Source: Pseudomonadota bacterium
Lineage (GTDB): Bacteria > Pseudomonadota > Alphaproteobacteria > Rhizobiales > Xanthobacteraceae
Reading direction: 5' to 3'
Assembly: GCA_023404705.1 (NCBI GenBank)
Contig: JAEYAU010000252.1
Location: 1 to 28,620 of the forward strand
Length of the DNA stretch: 28,620 nt
The number at the start of each line of letters is the position of its first letter. The first letter of the stretch is position 1. The notes beneath the pieces are model-generated. The model did no database searches. It was not told the origin of the DNA and saw only the letters and a program-made list of their open reading frames with translations. This document shows, one piece after another, positions 1-5,811 of the stretch. Both the position numbers and the translations under genes were made by a program.

Positions 1-57
1 CGGCTCGAAAGGTGAGCCGGGCGGGCTCCGGGGCCATGGCTGCGCAGCACCAGCATC

Positions 58-73
58 GCCCCGGTACCGGGGC
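58..73. repeat. CCCGGTACCGGG palindrome, copy 1
   Basis: A perfect 16-bp palindrome centred on GGTACC (GCCCCGGTACCGGGGC). It is the first of four copies of a CCCGGTACCGGG-type palindrome in the first 350 bases. It lies upstream of the ParB-like fragment. Confidence 0.8.
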
Positions 74-88
74 CAAGCTGAAAATCGA

Positions 89-116
89 AAGGAAGGCCCG
101 GTACCGGGCCCTCCTT
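89..116. repeat. CCCGGTACCGGG palindrome, copy 2
   Basis: The perfect core is 95-110. Allowing the single mismatch a94/c111, pairing extends to 28 bp (89-116), giving a cruciform- or hairpin-capable element. Same GGTACC centre as the other copies. Confidence 0.8.
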
Positions 117-149
117 GCCCAAAGACAGGCAAGGTTCAACCGCCAAATC

Positions 150-173
150 GCTTCGCCCGGTACCGGGCGGAGC
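150..173. repeat. CCCGGTACCGGG palindrome, copy 3
   Basis: A 24-bp inverted repeat with one G-T wobble (t153/g170), centred on GGTACC at 161/162. It sits directly after the first copy of a near-duplicate 27-28 nt sequence (125-152) whose second copy is at 367-393. Confidence 0.8.
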
Positions 174-334
174 GGTCGCCCGGTCGCTCAGCAGCAACAT
201 CCGCCGCCGACATCTGGACGCAGGACAACGCGCCACGATCAGCGCGCGGGCCTTGGCACATCTGAGCGAAGCAGCGAAGGAGCGGCAGCGCGCTGCAGGG
301 GGCGACCGGCGATCACCAAAGGCGAAAACCAGTC

Positions 335-350
335 GGCCCGGTACCGGGCC
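335..350. repeat. CCCGGTACCGGG palindrome, copy 4
   Basis: A perfect 16-bp palindrome (GGCCCGGTACCGGGCC). In the reading frame of the ParB-like fragment it encodes RPGTG in the linker just before the helix-turn-helix, so it behaves like an in-frame insertion that the protein tolerates. Confidence 0.8.
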
Positions 351-837
351 CAGTGATCGAGCCGATACAGGCAAGGTCAATCGCCAAATCGCTCAGGCCG
401 CCGGTGTCGCTCACACCACGGTCGCAAAGGCGCGGCGGGTCGATGCTGAGCGACCTGACCTCGCTGAGCTGTGGAAGAACGGCTCGGTAATTATTGAACG
501 CGCACGGCAAGGTTGTTATTATTCTATTCAAGTAGGTGGACGATCTCGGGGTGATCCTGAGGAAATCGCAGCTTGCTGAGGCCGGCGGTACGGCCTGTGT
601 CGCCCTATACCGAGGGCGGCTAAAGGCGGCTCTACAGAGCGGCCGACTGCTGGCGATCTCGGACGCCCTCAAACGGCTATCTGACGTCTGCTGGACGGTT
701 GCCCTAACTCTGTAACCAGTCCGCTGCCGCTCAACGGGCCTGATCAGCCCAGCGAGCTAGCGCCAGCAAGGGCGCGAAACAAATACTCCGCATCCTTAAC
801 CGGTGCGGGCGCCCGTACCATCTCGCGGAGACGCGAT

Positions 838-921
838 ATGATTACGGTTCAACTGAAGGTCAACGTTGACCTCAAGCTCGTGATGGTTCTCCTGATCGTG
901 CTTAAGGCTCTTCTTGGCTAA
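838..921 (+). CDS. 27-residue hydrophobic micro-protein
   Basis: An ATG at 838 is preceded by GGAG at 827-830 with 7-nt spacing. It opens a 27-codon frame with N-terminal MITVQLKVNVDLKLVM, then a Leu/Val/Ile-rich run ending KALLG. The stop at 919-921 runs straight into a strong GC hairpin with a short T-tract. The ribosome site, compact frame and hairpin together suggest a real transcript encoding a small membrane or toxin-like peptide. I recognise no family. Coding status is inferred from layout alone. The region from 580 to this start shows no gene. Confidence 0.4.
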   Translation: MITVQLKVNVDLKLVMVLLIVLKALLG

Positions 922-925
922 CGGG

Positions 926-954
926 GCGGGGTCGGCTTGCGCCGGCCCCGTTTC
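926..954 (+). terminator. hairpin terminator after the 27-aa ORF
   Basis: GGGGTCGGC (928-936), loop TTGC, then GCCGGCCCC (941-949): a 9-bp stem with one G-U pair, followed by GTTTC. It lies between the rightward micro-ORF and the leftward SLATT-like gene ending at 971, so it could serve the first strongly and the second weakly. Confidence 0.55.
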
Positions 955-970
955 TCCGAGGCGAGCGCAA

Positions 971-1540
971 TCATGCCGCTCTAGCCCGTTCAGGAATATC
1001 CTTGCGCTGCTTGAAGACCGTCCCGCTGTACGGCCGTATGTGGCGCAGCGCGCGATGTCTTCGCCCCAATACCCACTCTTCGGCCGGGTCCCTATTCAGC
1101 GATCGTATGGCGGCGTTGAACGCCACCTTCTCCGCCGCCTCGAACATTATGGGCTCCTTCGCAGCGGCGCGGATCATGCGTGCCCGAAGGCGCTTGATGG
1201 CCTTCTCGTCCCCGCGGCTCTCCTCAAGATCGGCGGCGATGTCATGGTAGATGTGCCGCGCCTCCTCGTGCTTGCGCGCTTGGCCGGAGAAGTCGAACGC
1301 GAGGTTTGCCGACGACATGAAGGCGAGGAGCAGGGACATCACGACGGACCAAAGCGGGTCCTTACCGATGATGAAGGCTACCGCTCCAGTACCCGCGAGT
1401 ATGTTGATGAACATCGTCACACGGTGAAGACCCGCGAACCAAGACACCCGCGAGCGATGATACAGTGCTGACGTCACCAGCTCGAACACGAGTTGATCGA
1501 CGGCGGTCGGCGGAACGGTGACGTAGCTGCTTTGGCTCAC
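971..1540 (-). CDS. SLATT-like two-TM membrane protein
   Basis: 189 residues from a GTG at 1540 whose GTGA overlaps the stop of the upstream gene. A longer frame exists, but its first 45 residues are Pro/Arg/Ala-rich out-of-frame translation of that neighbour. Features seen: a juxtamembrane helix with YHRSRVSWFAGLHR, TM1 (about VTMFINILAGTGAVAFII), TM2 (about LWSVVMSLLLAFMSSANLAF), then a long charged helical cytoplasmic tail with EEARHIYHDIAADLEE. This is the layout of SLATT-superfamily proteins, which are predicted pore-forming effectors in nucleotide-triggered conflict systems and also occur in phages. No SMODS/cyclase, TIR or SLOG gene is adjacent. Its role here (abortive infection, superinfection exclusion, or lysis) is inference. 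It is probably cargo of the mobile element. Confidence 0.65.
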   Translation of the reverse strand: MSQSSYVTVPPTAVDQLVFELVTSALYHRSRVSWFAGLHRVTMFINILAGTGAVAFIIGKDPLWSVVMSLLLAFMSSANLAFDFSGQARKHEEARHIYHDIAADLEESRGDEKAIKRLRARMIRAAAKEPIMFEAAEKVAFNAAIRSLNRDPAEEWVLGRRHRALRHIRPYSGTVFKQRKDIPERARAA

Positions 1541-1731
1541 TTCTGCGGCGGTTGCGGTGACGGTGGGGCAGGGGTGATCGGCGCGGGTGCTGGCGCCGGA
1601 GCTGGCCAATTCGTTCCCGGTCCTGGTCGCGGGGCAGGCTGCACGAGGGCGGGGGCCGGTGCCGCGGGCGGCCAACCCTTTACTTCAACTCCAGGCGCAC
1701 GCGGGCTGGGCCCGTTCGACTTGTTGCTCAT
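1537..1731 (-). CDS. small Pro/Ala-rich protein coupled to the SLATT-like gene
   Basis: 64 residues starting MSNKSNGPSPRAPG, chosen because GAGGA lies 8 nt before this ATG. The frame can be extended 17 codons upstream without a ribosome site. About half the residues are Pro or Ala, with PAP repeats, so it is likely disordered. No hydrophobic segment and no recognised domain. Its stop codon overlaps the GTG start of the SLATT-like gene (GTGA), which implies translational coupling and a functional link, for example as a regulator, antitoxin-like partner or tether. The low-complexity composition also means it could be a leader frame only. Confidence 0.45.
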   Translation of the reverse strand: MSNKSNGPSPRAPGVEVKGWPPAAPAPALVQPAPRPGPGTNWPAPAPAPAPITPAPPSPQPPQK

Positions 1732-1938
1732 CTTTGCTGTCCTCTGGTCGCGACCAGGGGCCGCGAATCGCTTTGTGCGCATTTTCGCATGCCCGAAGAC
1801 TGAACGAGGACGTGCATATCAGATTTCCACAGCCATCGCCCGCCGTTTGGGCCGCTCTCCTGACGTGAAAGTACAAGAAGACATCGCAGGGATGTGACGC
1901 GACTTGCAATCGCAACGGATGCGGCCAAAACTACCGCC

Positions 1939-2046
1939 ATGACTGACACTGCACTCCTGCTCATTACATTCCTTCTCTACACGCCGTGGGGCTGGGGCAT
2001 ATTGCTCGCCATCGGCTTGGCTGTGGTCGGAAATTTCGTGAAGTAG
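1939..2046 (+). CDS. 35-residue putative membrane peptide
   Basis: The frame from ATG 1939 encodes MTDTALLLITFLLYTPWGWG, then ILLAIGLAVVGNFVK: two hydrophobic stretches separated by PWGWG. The composition is that of a one- or two-helix membrane peptide, unlike the Arg/Ala/Pro-rich noise of shadow frames in this GC-rich DNA. There is no convincing Shine-Dalgarno sequence, so confidence is low. It may be one of the tiny membrane proteins common in phage accessory regions. Confidence 0.3.
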   Translation: MTDTALLLITFLLYTPWGWGILLAIGLAVVGNFVK

Positions 2047-2163
2047 AGTGCCCGCCGCGCCACCAAGGAGTAGCTGGGGCCGCGGGCTCTGGGCTGTTCT
2101 TGTCGGACACCTGCCCAGTGGTCCGCCCGGCCCTGCCCGGTGAGAGGCGCCGGGAGTGGACTT

Positions 2164-2202
2164 GCAGACCGACAACCGATCTCAGATCGGCTGTTGGCCT
2201 GC
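2164..2202. repeat. GCAGACCG...CTGC palindromic element, copy 1
   Basis: A 39-nt inverted repeat. Arms 2164-2181 and 2185-2202 pair with 3 mismatches in 18 around the loop TCA. Its termini match the two other copies at 3132-3167 and 8977-9012. This copy lies just after the stop of the coiled-coil protein gene (2205) and could also act as a transcription terminator hairpin for the leftward operon. Confidence 0.7.
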
Positions 2203-2204
2203 CC

Positions 2205-3041
2205 TCAAGCTGCCCGCCCCGCGCGCGCTCGCGCCCGAACGCCCAATACCGCCGCCGGGCTCGCGTTCGCCCGCCGCACCACATCCTGCCCCGAGGCCAA
2301 CGCCATCTCGATCAGCGCTTCCTCTTGCCGTTCGAGGGTGTCGATGCGTGCCGTCAGCGCGGCGCGCCGGTTCGCCTTGTCGGCCGCCGAGAGTGCGAGC
2401 GGCGGCGTGGGCAGTGCGTCGATCTCTGCGTCGAGCCGCGCGATCAGCAGGTCGGCGTCGAGCCACGCCAAACTTGCTGCCACGTCGTCAGGCGTGGTGC
2501 CGGGGATGGTTGATTGCTGCCGCCGAAAGTTGATCTCGAGCGCGCCGCGCTCGATGTTGATCGACGGCCGCCCGCGATCGGCGAGTGCGGCTACTTGCTG
2601 CCGCATCGCCGCCTTGAGGTCCGCGACCGGCAACGGTGCGCGCTCCACGGCCCGCAACTCGGTCACTGTGGCCGTGAGTGTAGCGCGAATCCGGTCGATG
2701 ACCGCCGGCAGCGGCTCGCCCTCGGGCGGCTCGACCGCCACCGGCGCGGGCTCCAGCACGACGTGCGGGGGCTGGCCCTCTGCCCAAACCCTCACGGCAT
2801 TCAGGCACCCCATGATCGTGCTGTAGCGGGCCTGCCGCGCACTTTGCGCCGCGCGCGTGGTCTCCAACTCGCGTGTGAGGCCGACGATGTCACCGGGGAT
2901 CTCGCCCGCCTCTGCCGCGCTTAAGGCTGCGCTCAACTGGCGAGCGCGCGACAGGCTCGCCTGCACGAGCGCGGCTGCGTCCTCGGCCGCGCGCTCAATG
3001 GCCGAGAGCTTGTTCTGTGCGGCCAGGGGCAACTCTCTCAT
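2205..3041 (-). CDS. coiled-coil phage-type hypothetical protein
   Basis: 278 residues starting MRELPLAAQNKLS. I place the start at 3041, where ATGA overlaps the previous stop and GGAGG lies 10 nt upstream; an ATG three codons earlier is too close to that site. The protein is largely helical with heptad-like Ala/Leu/Glu/Arg patterns (about residues 10-75 and 215-260). A Pro-rich hinge (about 90-110) separates the helical parts. No signal peptide or TM segment. It is the last gene of the terminase-containing unit, so a structural or packaging-accessory role is possible, but I do not recognise the family. Confidence 0.75.
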   Translation of the reverse strand: MRELPLAAQNKLSAIERAAEDAAALVQASLSRARQLSAALSAAEAGEIPGDIVGLTRELETTRAAQSARQARYSTIMGCLNAVRVWAEGQPPHVVLEPAPVAVEPPEGEPLPAVIDRIRATLTATVTELRAVERAPLPVADLKAAMRQQVAALADRGRPSINIERGALEINFRRQQSTIPGTTPDDVAASLAWLDADLLIARLDAEIDALPTPPLALSAADKANRRAALTARIDTLERQEEALIEMALASGQDVVRRANASPAAVLGVRARARAGRAA

Positions 3042-3421
3042 GACCGCCATGCCTCCGAGATGCGCTTGTCATAGGCTGCATAGGCTGCCGCGCGGTCGTT
3101 GTTTGCAGACCGCGACGGCGGGTCGCCTTGTGCAGACCGGCCACTCTTCGAGGAGTGGTCGGCCTGCGAGGGCGCGGGCTGCTGCCAGGCGCTCGACACC
3201 TTCGCGTCATGGGCCGCGTAGAGCGCCGCGCGCCGCTCGCGCTCGGCGTCGGAGGTCGTGACGTAGCCGGGCTTGTGTCCGGCCGGGGTGCCGTCGAAGT
3301 TGCGAAGCGAGGTCGTGGCGCCGGCAATCTCGCGGCGCACGCCGTCCATCAGCATCACGTTCACTCGCAAACTCTCTCCGTCCTTGAGCACGCGCTTGTC
3401 GTTGTCGTCACGTTCTCTCAT
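3038..3421 (-). CDS. small phage protein with an internal repeat and a palindrome insert
   Basis: 127 residues starting MRERDDNDKRVLKDGESLRV. This ATG was chosen over longer frames because GGAGGA in the last codons of the terminase gene gives it a ribosome site. The N-terminal part (about 10-55, KDGESLRVNVMLMDG and GHKPGYV) looks like a conserved phage-type segment of unknown function. The C-terminal part has two related 16-residue units, at 64-79 (RAALYAAHDAKVSSAW) and 110-125 (RAAAYAAYDKRISEAW). Between them is an inserted 12-residue segment (ADHSSKSGRSA) encoded by a palindromic element. The gene ends in a 4-nt overlap with the next gene. Function unknown; its position just after terL suggests a packaging or head-linked role. 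Confidence 0.75.
   Translation of the reverse strand: MRERDDNDKRVLKDGESLRVNVMLMDGVRREIAGATTSLRNFDGTPAGHKPGYVTTSDAERERRAALYAAHDAKVSSAWQQPAPSQADHSSKSGRSAQGDPPSRSANNDRAAAYAAYDKRISEAWRS
3132..3167. repeat. GCAGACCG...CTGC palindromic element, copy 2 (in-frame in a gene)
   Basis: A 36-nt inverted repeat: left arm GCAGACCGGCCACTC, loop TTCGAG, right arm GAGTGGTCGGCCTGC. It is read in frame in the leftward gene 3038-3421 as ADHSSKSGRSA. At 36 nt it adds exactly 12 codons. Confidence 0.85.
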
Positions 3422-3423
3422 GA

Positions 3424-4893
3424 CTATCCTCCATAGAGCTGCGACCGAAGGCGGGCCGCTCGCCATTCGCGTTCGTCGTATTCCCCGACCCATGACAGGG
3501 TCGCGTCGTAGGAGCCGGTGGACATGCCCACAGTCGCGACGAGACCTGCCACTGCGTTGGCGAGGTCGTCATGCGCATTGGGCGGATGATCGATGCTGTC
3601 GCGGCCGCCGCGCGCGGTGCGACGCTCCAACGAGACCAACTGATGCACGAGGCGCGGGCTGTCGAGCAGATCGAGCTTGCCCGAGTTCAGCGCCGGGAGC
3701 AGGTCCTTGTACACGTCGGATTTGGGCTTCGGCGAAAGCTCATAGTCGATGCTGCGCTTGCGGAACTGTTCTCGCGGCCACTCGCCTGCGTAGCGGTCGC
3801 CGACAACCCGGGTGATGCGGTAGCTCGCGAGCAGCGATGCGAACTCGTGCACGGCCTCCTCGGGGTTGAATGGGGCCTTGCGCTCTCTCAGCGCGTCGAT
3901 GACCACTACGTCATCTCGTTGGTGCCCGACCGCCAACGTCATGCTGTCTGCGCTGCCGCCGCTCGGGTCGGTGAATGCGGCATAGGTGATGCCCGGTACT
4001 GGTGCGCGTTCGAACTCGCCCGGAGAGACACAAGCCTCGACTGCCTCGCGGCTGACGAATGCTTCGAGGTCAGTGCGGAACTGCGCGCCGTATTCCGCGC
4101 TCGCGGCGGCCGGGTCGCGGGCCATTGCGCGATCGACGACGCTCTGCGGCAATGTCGGATTCAAGTCGCGGCTGGCGCCCTGCGCGACCAGGATCAACCG
4201 ATCGCCGGTCGGGCCGAAGTGCGCCTTGTAGGTGGCCCAAACCTCGCCGCGCCGCGCGTAGGGACTGCTGATGACCACCAATGGGCCGCGTGTGGTGCTG
4301 AGGCCCGGCCTCACTGCGTTGAGGATGTCGGTGTCGGCGTTCGCGCTGCTCTCGTCGTGCCAGAACGCGGCCTCATCTGCGATGACCGTGACGAACGTCG
4401 GGCCGCGCAGTCGCCGAAAGCTCGCCGCGCGAACCTCGACCGCGATGCCGGTAGTGAGTGTCAGCGTGTCGGCCGTGCGACCCGCGATGAGTTGCCTCAT
4501 GATCGGGGTCGCCTCGAACGCCGCAGTGCAGTAGTCCAGCGTGATCGCCGCTTGTCGCTGGTCGGGGGCGATGAGCAGCGCCACGCCTCGCTCGCCGGGC
4601 GCGAGCACGTCGGAGTGGTCGCACAGGCCCGCGATGTAGGCCGCCAACGCTGAGATCGCGCGCGACTTGCCGCCGCGACGGCCGATGACCCCGAACAGCT
4701 CCTCGACGCGCTGCCCTGGTTCTCGATCGCGTCCGGTGAGAGCCTTAAACGTTTCGCGCTCTGCCTCTGTCAGCTGCTCGCCCATCGCTGCGATGAGCAG
4801 TGCACGCCAACCCCTCCAACTGTTTCCGCCGAGCACCGAGCCCAACAACGCCGGGTCGGTGAGCGCGCGGCGCAGGGTGACCTGAGGCTTCAT
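3424..4893 (-). CDS. terL: phage terminase, large subunit
   Basis: 489 residues, a usual length for the family. The enzyme is the ATP-driven DNA-packaging motor and nuclease. The N-terminal ATPase has Walker A GRRGGKS (71-77) and a Walker B/DEAA box FVTVIADEAAFW (about 167-178). The C-terminal RNase H-like nuclease shows FTDPSGGSADS (about residue 310), VVGDRYAG and HDDLANA (about 450), which carry the expected acidic metal ligands. The start overlaps the stop of the upstream small-subunit gene (ATGA), so the two are translationally coupled. It looks intact. No portal or capsid gene follows within the window, which is odd for a complete prophage. Confidence 0.93.
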   Translation of the reverse strand: MKPQVTLRRALTDPALLGSVLGGNSWRGWRALLIAAMGEQLTEAERETFKALTGRDREPGQRVEELFGVIGRRGGKSRAISALAAYIAGLCDHSDVLAPGERGVALLIAPDQRQAAITLDYCTAAFEATPIMRQLIAGRTADTLTLTTGIAVEVRAASFRRLRGPTFVTVIADEAAFWHDESSANADTDILNAVRPGLSTTRGPLVVISSPYARRGEVWATYKAHFGPTGDRLILVAQGASRDLNPTLPQSVVDRAMARDPAAASAEYGAQFRTDLEAFVSREAVEACVSPGEFERAPVPGITYAAFTDPSGGSADSMTLAVGHQRDDVVVIDALRERKAPFNPEEAVHEFASLLASYRITRVVGDRYAGEWPREQFRKRSIDYELSPKPKSDVYKDLLPALNSGKLDLLDSPRLVHQLVSLERRTARGGRDSIDHPPNAHDDLANAVAGLVATVGMSTGSYDATLSWVGEYDEREWRAARLRSQLYGG

Positions 4894-5285
4894 CCGGTCT
4901 CCCTGTTCAGTTGCTCGATGTACTCGGTGACGGTCGGCGTCACGTTCTTGCTTGCGCGATTGATGCCTATGCGACCTGCGAGGCGCACCAGTGTGCTCGA
5001 CAGTTGCGCATGCACGGTGATGTCAACCTCACCACCGCTCGCGAGCTTCGCCTCCATCTGCTCTGCGAGCACTGACGCTGCTGCGAACCGGCGGATGAGT
5101 TGGAGCCGCGCCTCAGACAGGCGATCGGCGCCGCCCTGGTCTGTCGCGATGCTGCTGCAAATGTCCCTGTAGCGGCGCGCCAAGGCACTGCGCTGATCCA
5201 CACCCGCCAGGAGCGCCGAACCGTTGGAAACCCGGCTGCGGGTCGCGGCCGGTTTGGGGGCGAGGGGCGGGCGAGCCCGGGGCAT
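4890..5285 (-). CDS. terminase small-subunit-like protein
   Basis: 131 residues. The basic, Pro-rich N-terminus (1-20) leads into RVSNGSALLAGVDQRSALARRYRDI and a helical region with GGADRLSEARLQLIRRFAA. The C-terminus contains RLAGRIGINRASKNVTPTVTEYI. This pattern recurs in proteins encoded directly before terminase large subunits in alphaproteobacterial prophages and fits a small subunit that recognises DNA. The assignment rests on that pattern and on 4-nt coupling to terL. A GAGG lies about 10 nt before the ATG. It is the first gene of the packaging unit, preceded by the repeat-rich control region. Confidence 0.7.
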   Translation of the reverse strand: MPRARPPLAPKPAATRSRVSNGSALLAGVDQRSALARRYRDICSSIATDQGGADRLSEARLQLIRRFAAASVLAEQMEAKLASGGEVDITVHAQLSSTLVRLAGRIGINRASKNVTPTVTEYIEQLNRETG

Positions 5286-5368
5286 GATTTTTGGCCTCGA
5301 TTTTTGATCGGCTTTGATCGAGGCCGGCTATTTTCGTCCAGGGCGCACGAAAACGCCCGTGTTTTGTG

Positions 5369-5393
5369 AGTTTTTCGCAGTTCGCCTCAGTTT
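5369..5393 (-). repeat. RAACT iterons, cluster A (3 copies, 10-bp pitch)
   Basis: On the minus strand AAACT, GAACT and AAACT occupy 5393-5389, 5383-5379 and 5373-5369, exactly one helical turn apart. The same pentamer at the same pitch recurs in three other clusters in the element. Confidence 0.75.
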
Positions 5394-5541
5394 CGTTTCC
5401 GCCGTCGAGGGGCGCGAAACAGTGTTTTCGAGTGTTCGACGAGGGCGGCCGGCGAGGGGGCGCGCGACAGTGCACGGATTAATTTTGGAGGGTGCATCAT
5501 TGCGCGTGACAGCCCCCTTTCAGCCCGGCCGGGGAGGGCCT

Positions 5542-5628
5542 CCGCGCGGATCGCGTGGGTTCTCCCTAAAGGGCCGTTCGCGCGCGCGCCCGAACGCCGA
5601 TAACGGGGAAAGCGCGCGATCCGCGCGG
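5542..5628. repeat. perfect 14-bp inverted repeat, 59-nt spacer
   Basis: CCGCGCGGATCGCG at 5542-5555 is the exact reverse complement of 5615-5628. It lies between iteron clusters A and B and could form a cruciform or a long RNA hairpin. Confidence 0.7.
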
Positions 5629-5630
5629 TG

Positions 5631-5655
5631 CAACTGCCGCAAACTGAAACGAACT
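5631..5655 (+). repeat. RAACT iterons, cluster B (3 copies, 10-bp pitch)
   Basis: CAACT, AAACT and GAACT start at 5631, 5641 and 5651. The 15-mer at 5641-5655 is repeated exactly at 10780-10794 beside the attachment site. Confidence 0.75.
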
Positions 5656-5811
5656 AGGATGTGAATTCACCAGCCCCGAAGCCGCGCCGCGCCTCGCCCG
5701 TCGCTTCGGCTGCGACCGGCTACCCGACTACAGGCCGCCCTCGAATCGTGTGTCGGCAGCCATGCCTCGGTCGCCGAACAGTGCTCGGCGAGCCGGGTCG
5801 CGGGGGCGCGT

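Larger units (their letters stand above)
115..579 (+). pseudogene. ParB-like / HTH DNA-binding protein fragment
   Basis: The reading frame from a TTG at 115 encodes 154 residues. From about residue 27 it resembles the middle and C-terminal part of element-borne ParB-like proteins. It has an RRHLDAGQRA segment (31-40), a Lys/Arg/Ala-rich helix ending KERQRAAGG (55-63), and a clear helix-turn-helix at about 88-108 (QIAQAAGVAHTTVAKARRV), followed by a PDLAE segment. The N-terminal ParB/sulfiredoxin-like domain normally expected upstream is absent. The leading sequence is instead interrupted by GGTACC palindromes and an in-frame stop at about 76. The C-terminus after residue 130 also looks unlike the family. 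I read it as a truncated or decaying gene rather than a working partition protein. It is the only rightward gene of any length in the element, so it may belong to a separate module. Confidence 0.4.
5286..5811. promoter_or_regulatory. repeat-rich control region / candidate replication origin
   Basis: No convincing gene lies here. It holds a 9-bp inverted repeat at 5293-5301/5317-5325 in front of the terminase operon, RAACT iterons at 5369-5393 (minus strand) and CAACT/AAACT/GAACT iterons at 5631-5655 (plus strand). It also holds AGTGTT direct repeats at 5421 and 5431, an AT-rich patch at about 5477-5487, a perfect 14-bp inverted repeat at 5542-5555/5615-5628, and a GTGAATTCAC palindrome at 5661-5670. 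Two oppositely oriented iteron sets flanking an interval, next to the element's own helicase gene, recall satellite (SaPI-type) origins. It may equally be the operator region of the packaging operon. Confidence 0.45.

Noticed and set aside
58..350. CRISPR array
   Set aside because: The four GGTACC palindromes have irregular spacing, varying flanks and no uniform repeat/spacer structure, and no cas gene is present.
12..356. Frame of 114 codons overlapping the ParB-like fragment
   Set aside because: No family resemblance; the other frame carries the RRHLDAGQR and HTH motifs. It shares only the duplicated NRQIA segment.
3571..4653. Rightward 360-codon frame opposite terL
   Set aside because: No recognisable domain; terL on the other strand has Walker A, Walker B and nuclease motifs and is coupled to terS.
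5498..5664. Possible 53-residue basic ORF from a TTG with GGAGGG upstream in the repeat-rich gap
   Set aside because: The ribosome-like site is good, but the product is Arg/Gly/Pro low-complexity, runs over the inverted repeat and iterons, and opposes the direction of all core element genes. More likely a chance frame in a control region.
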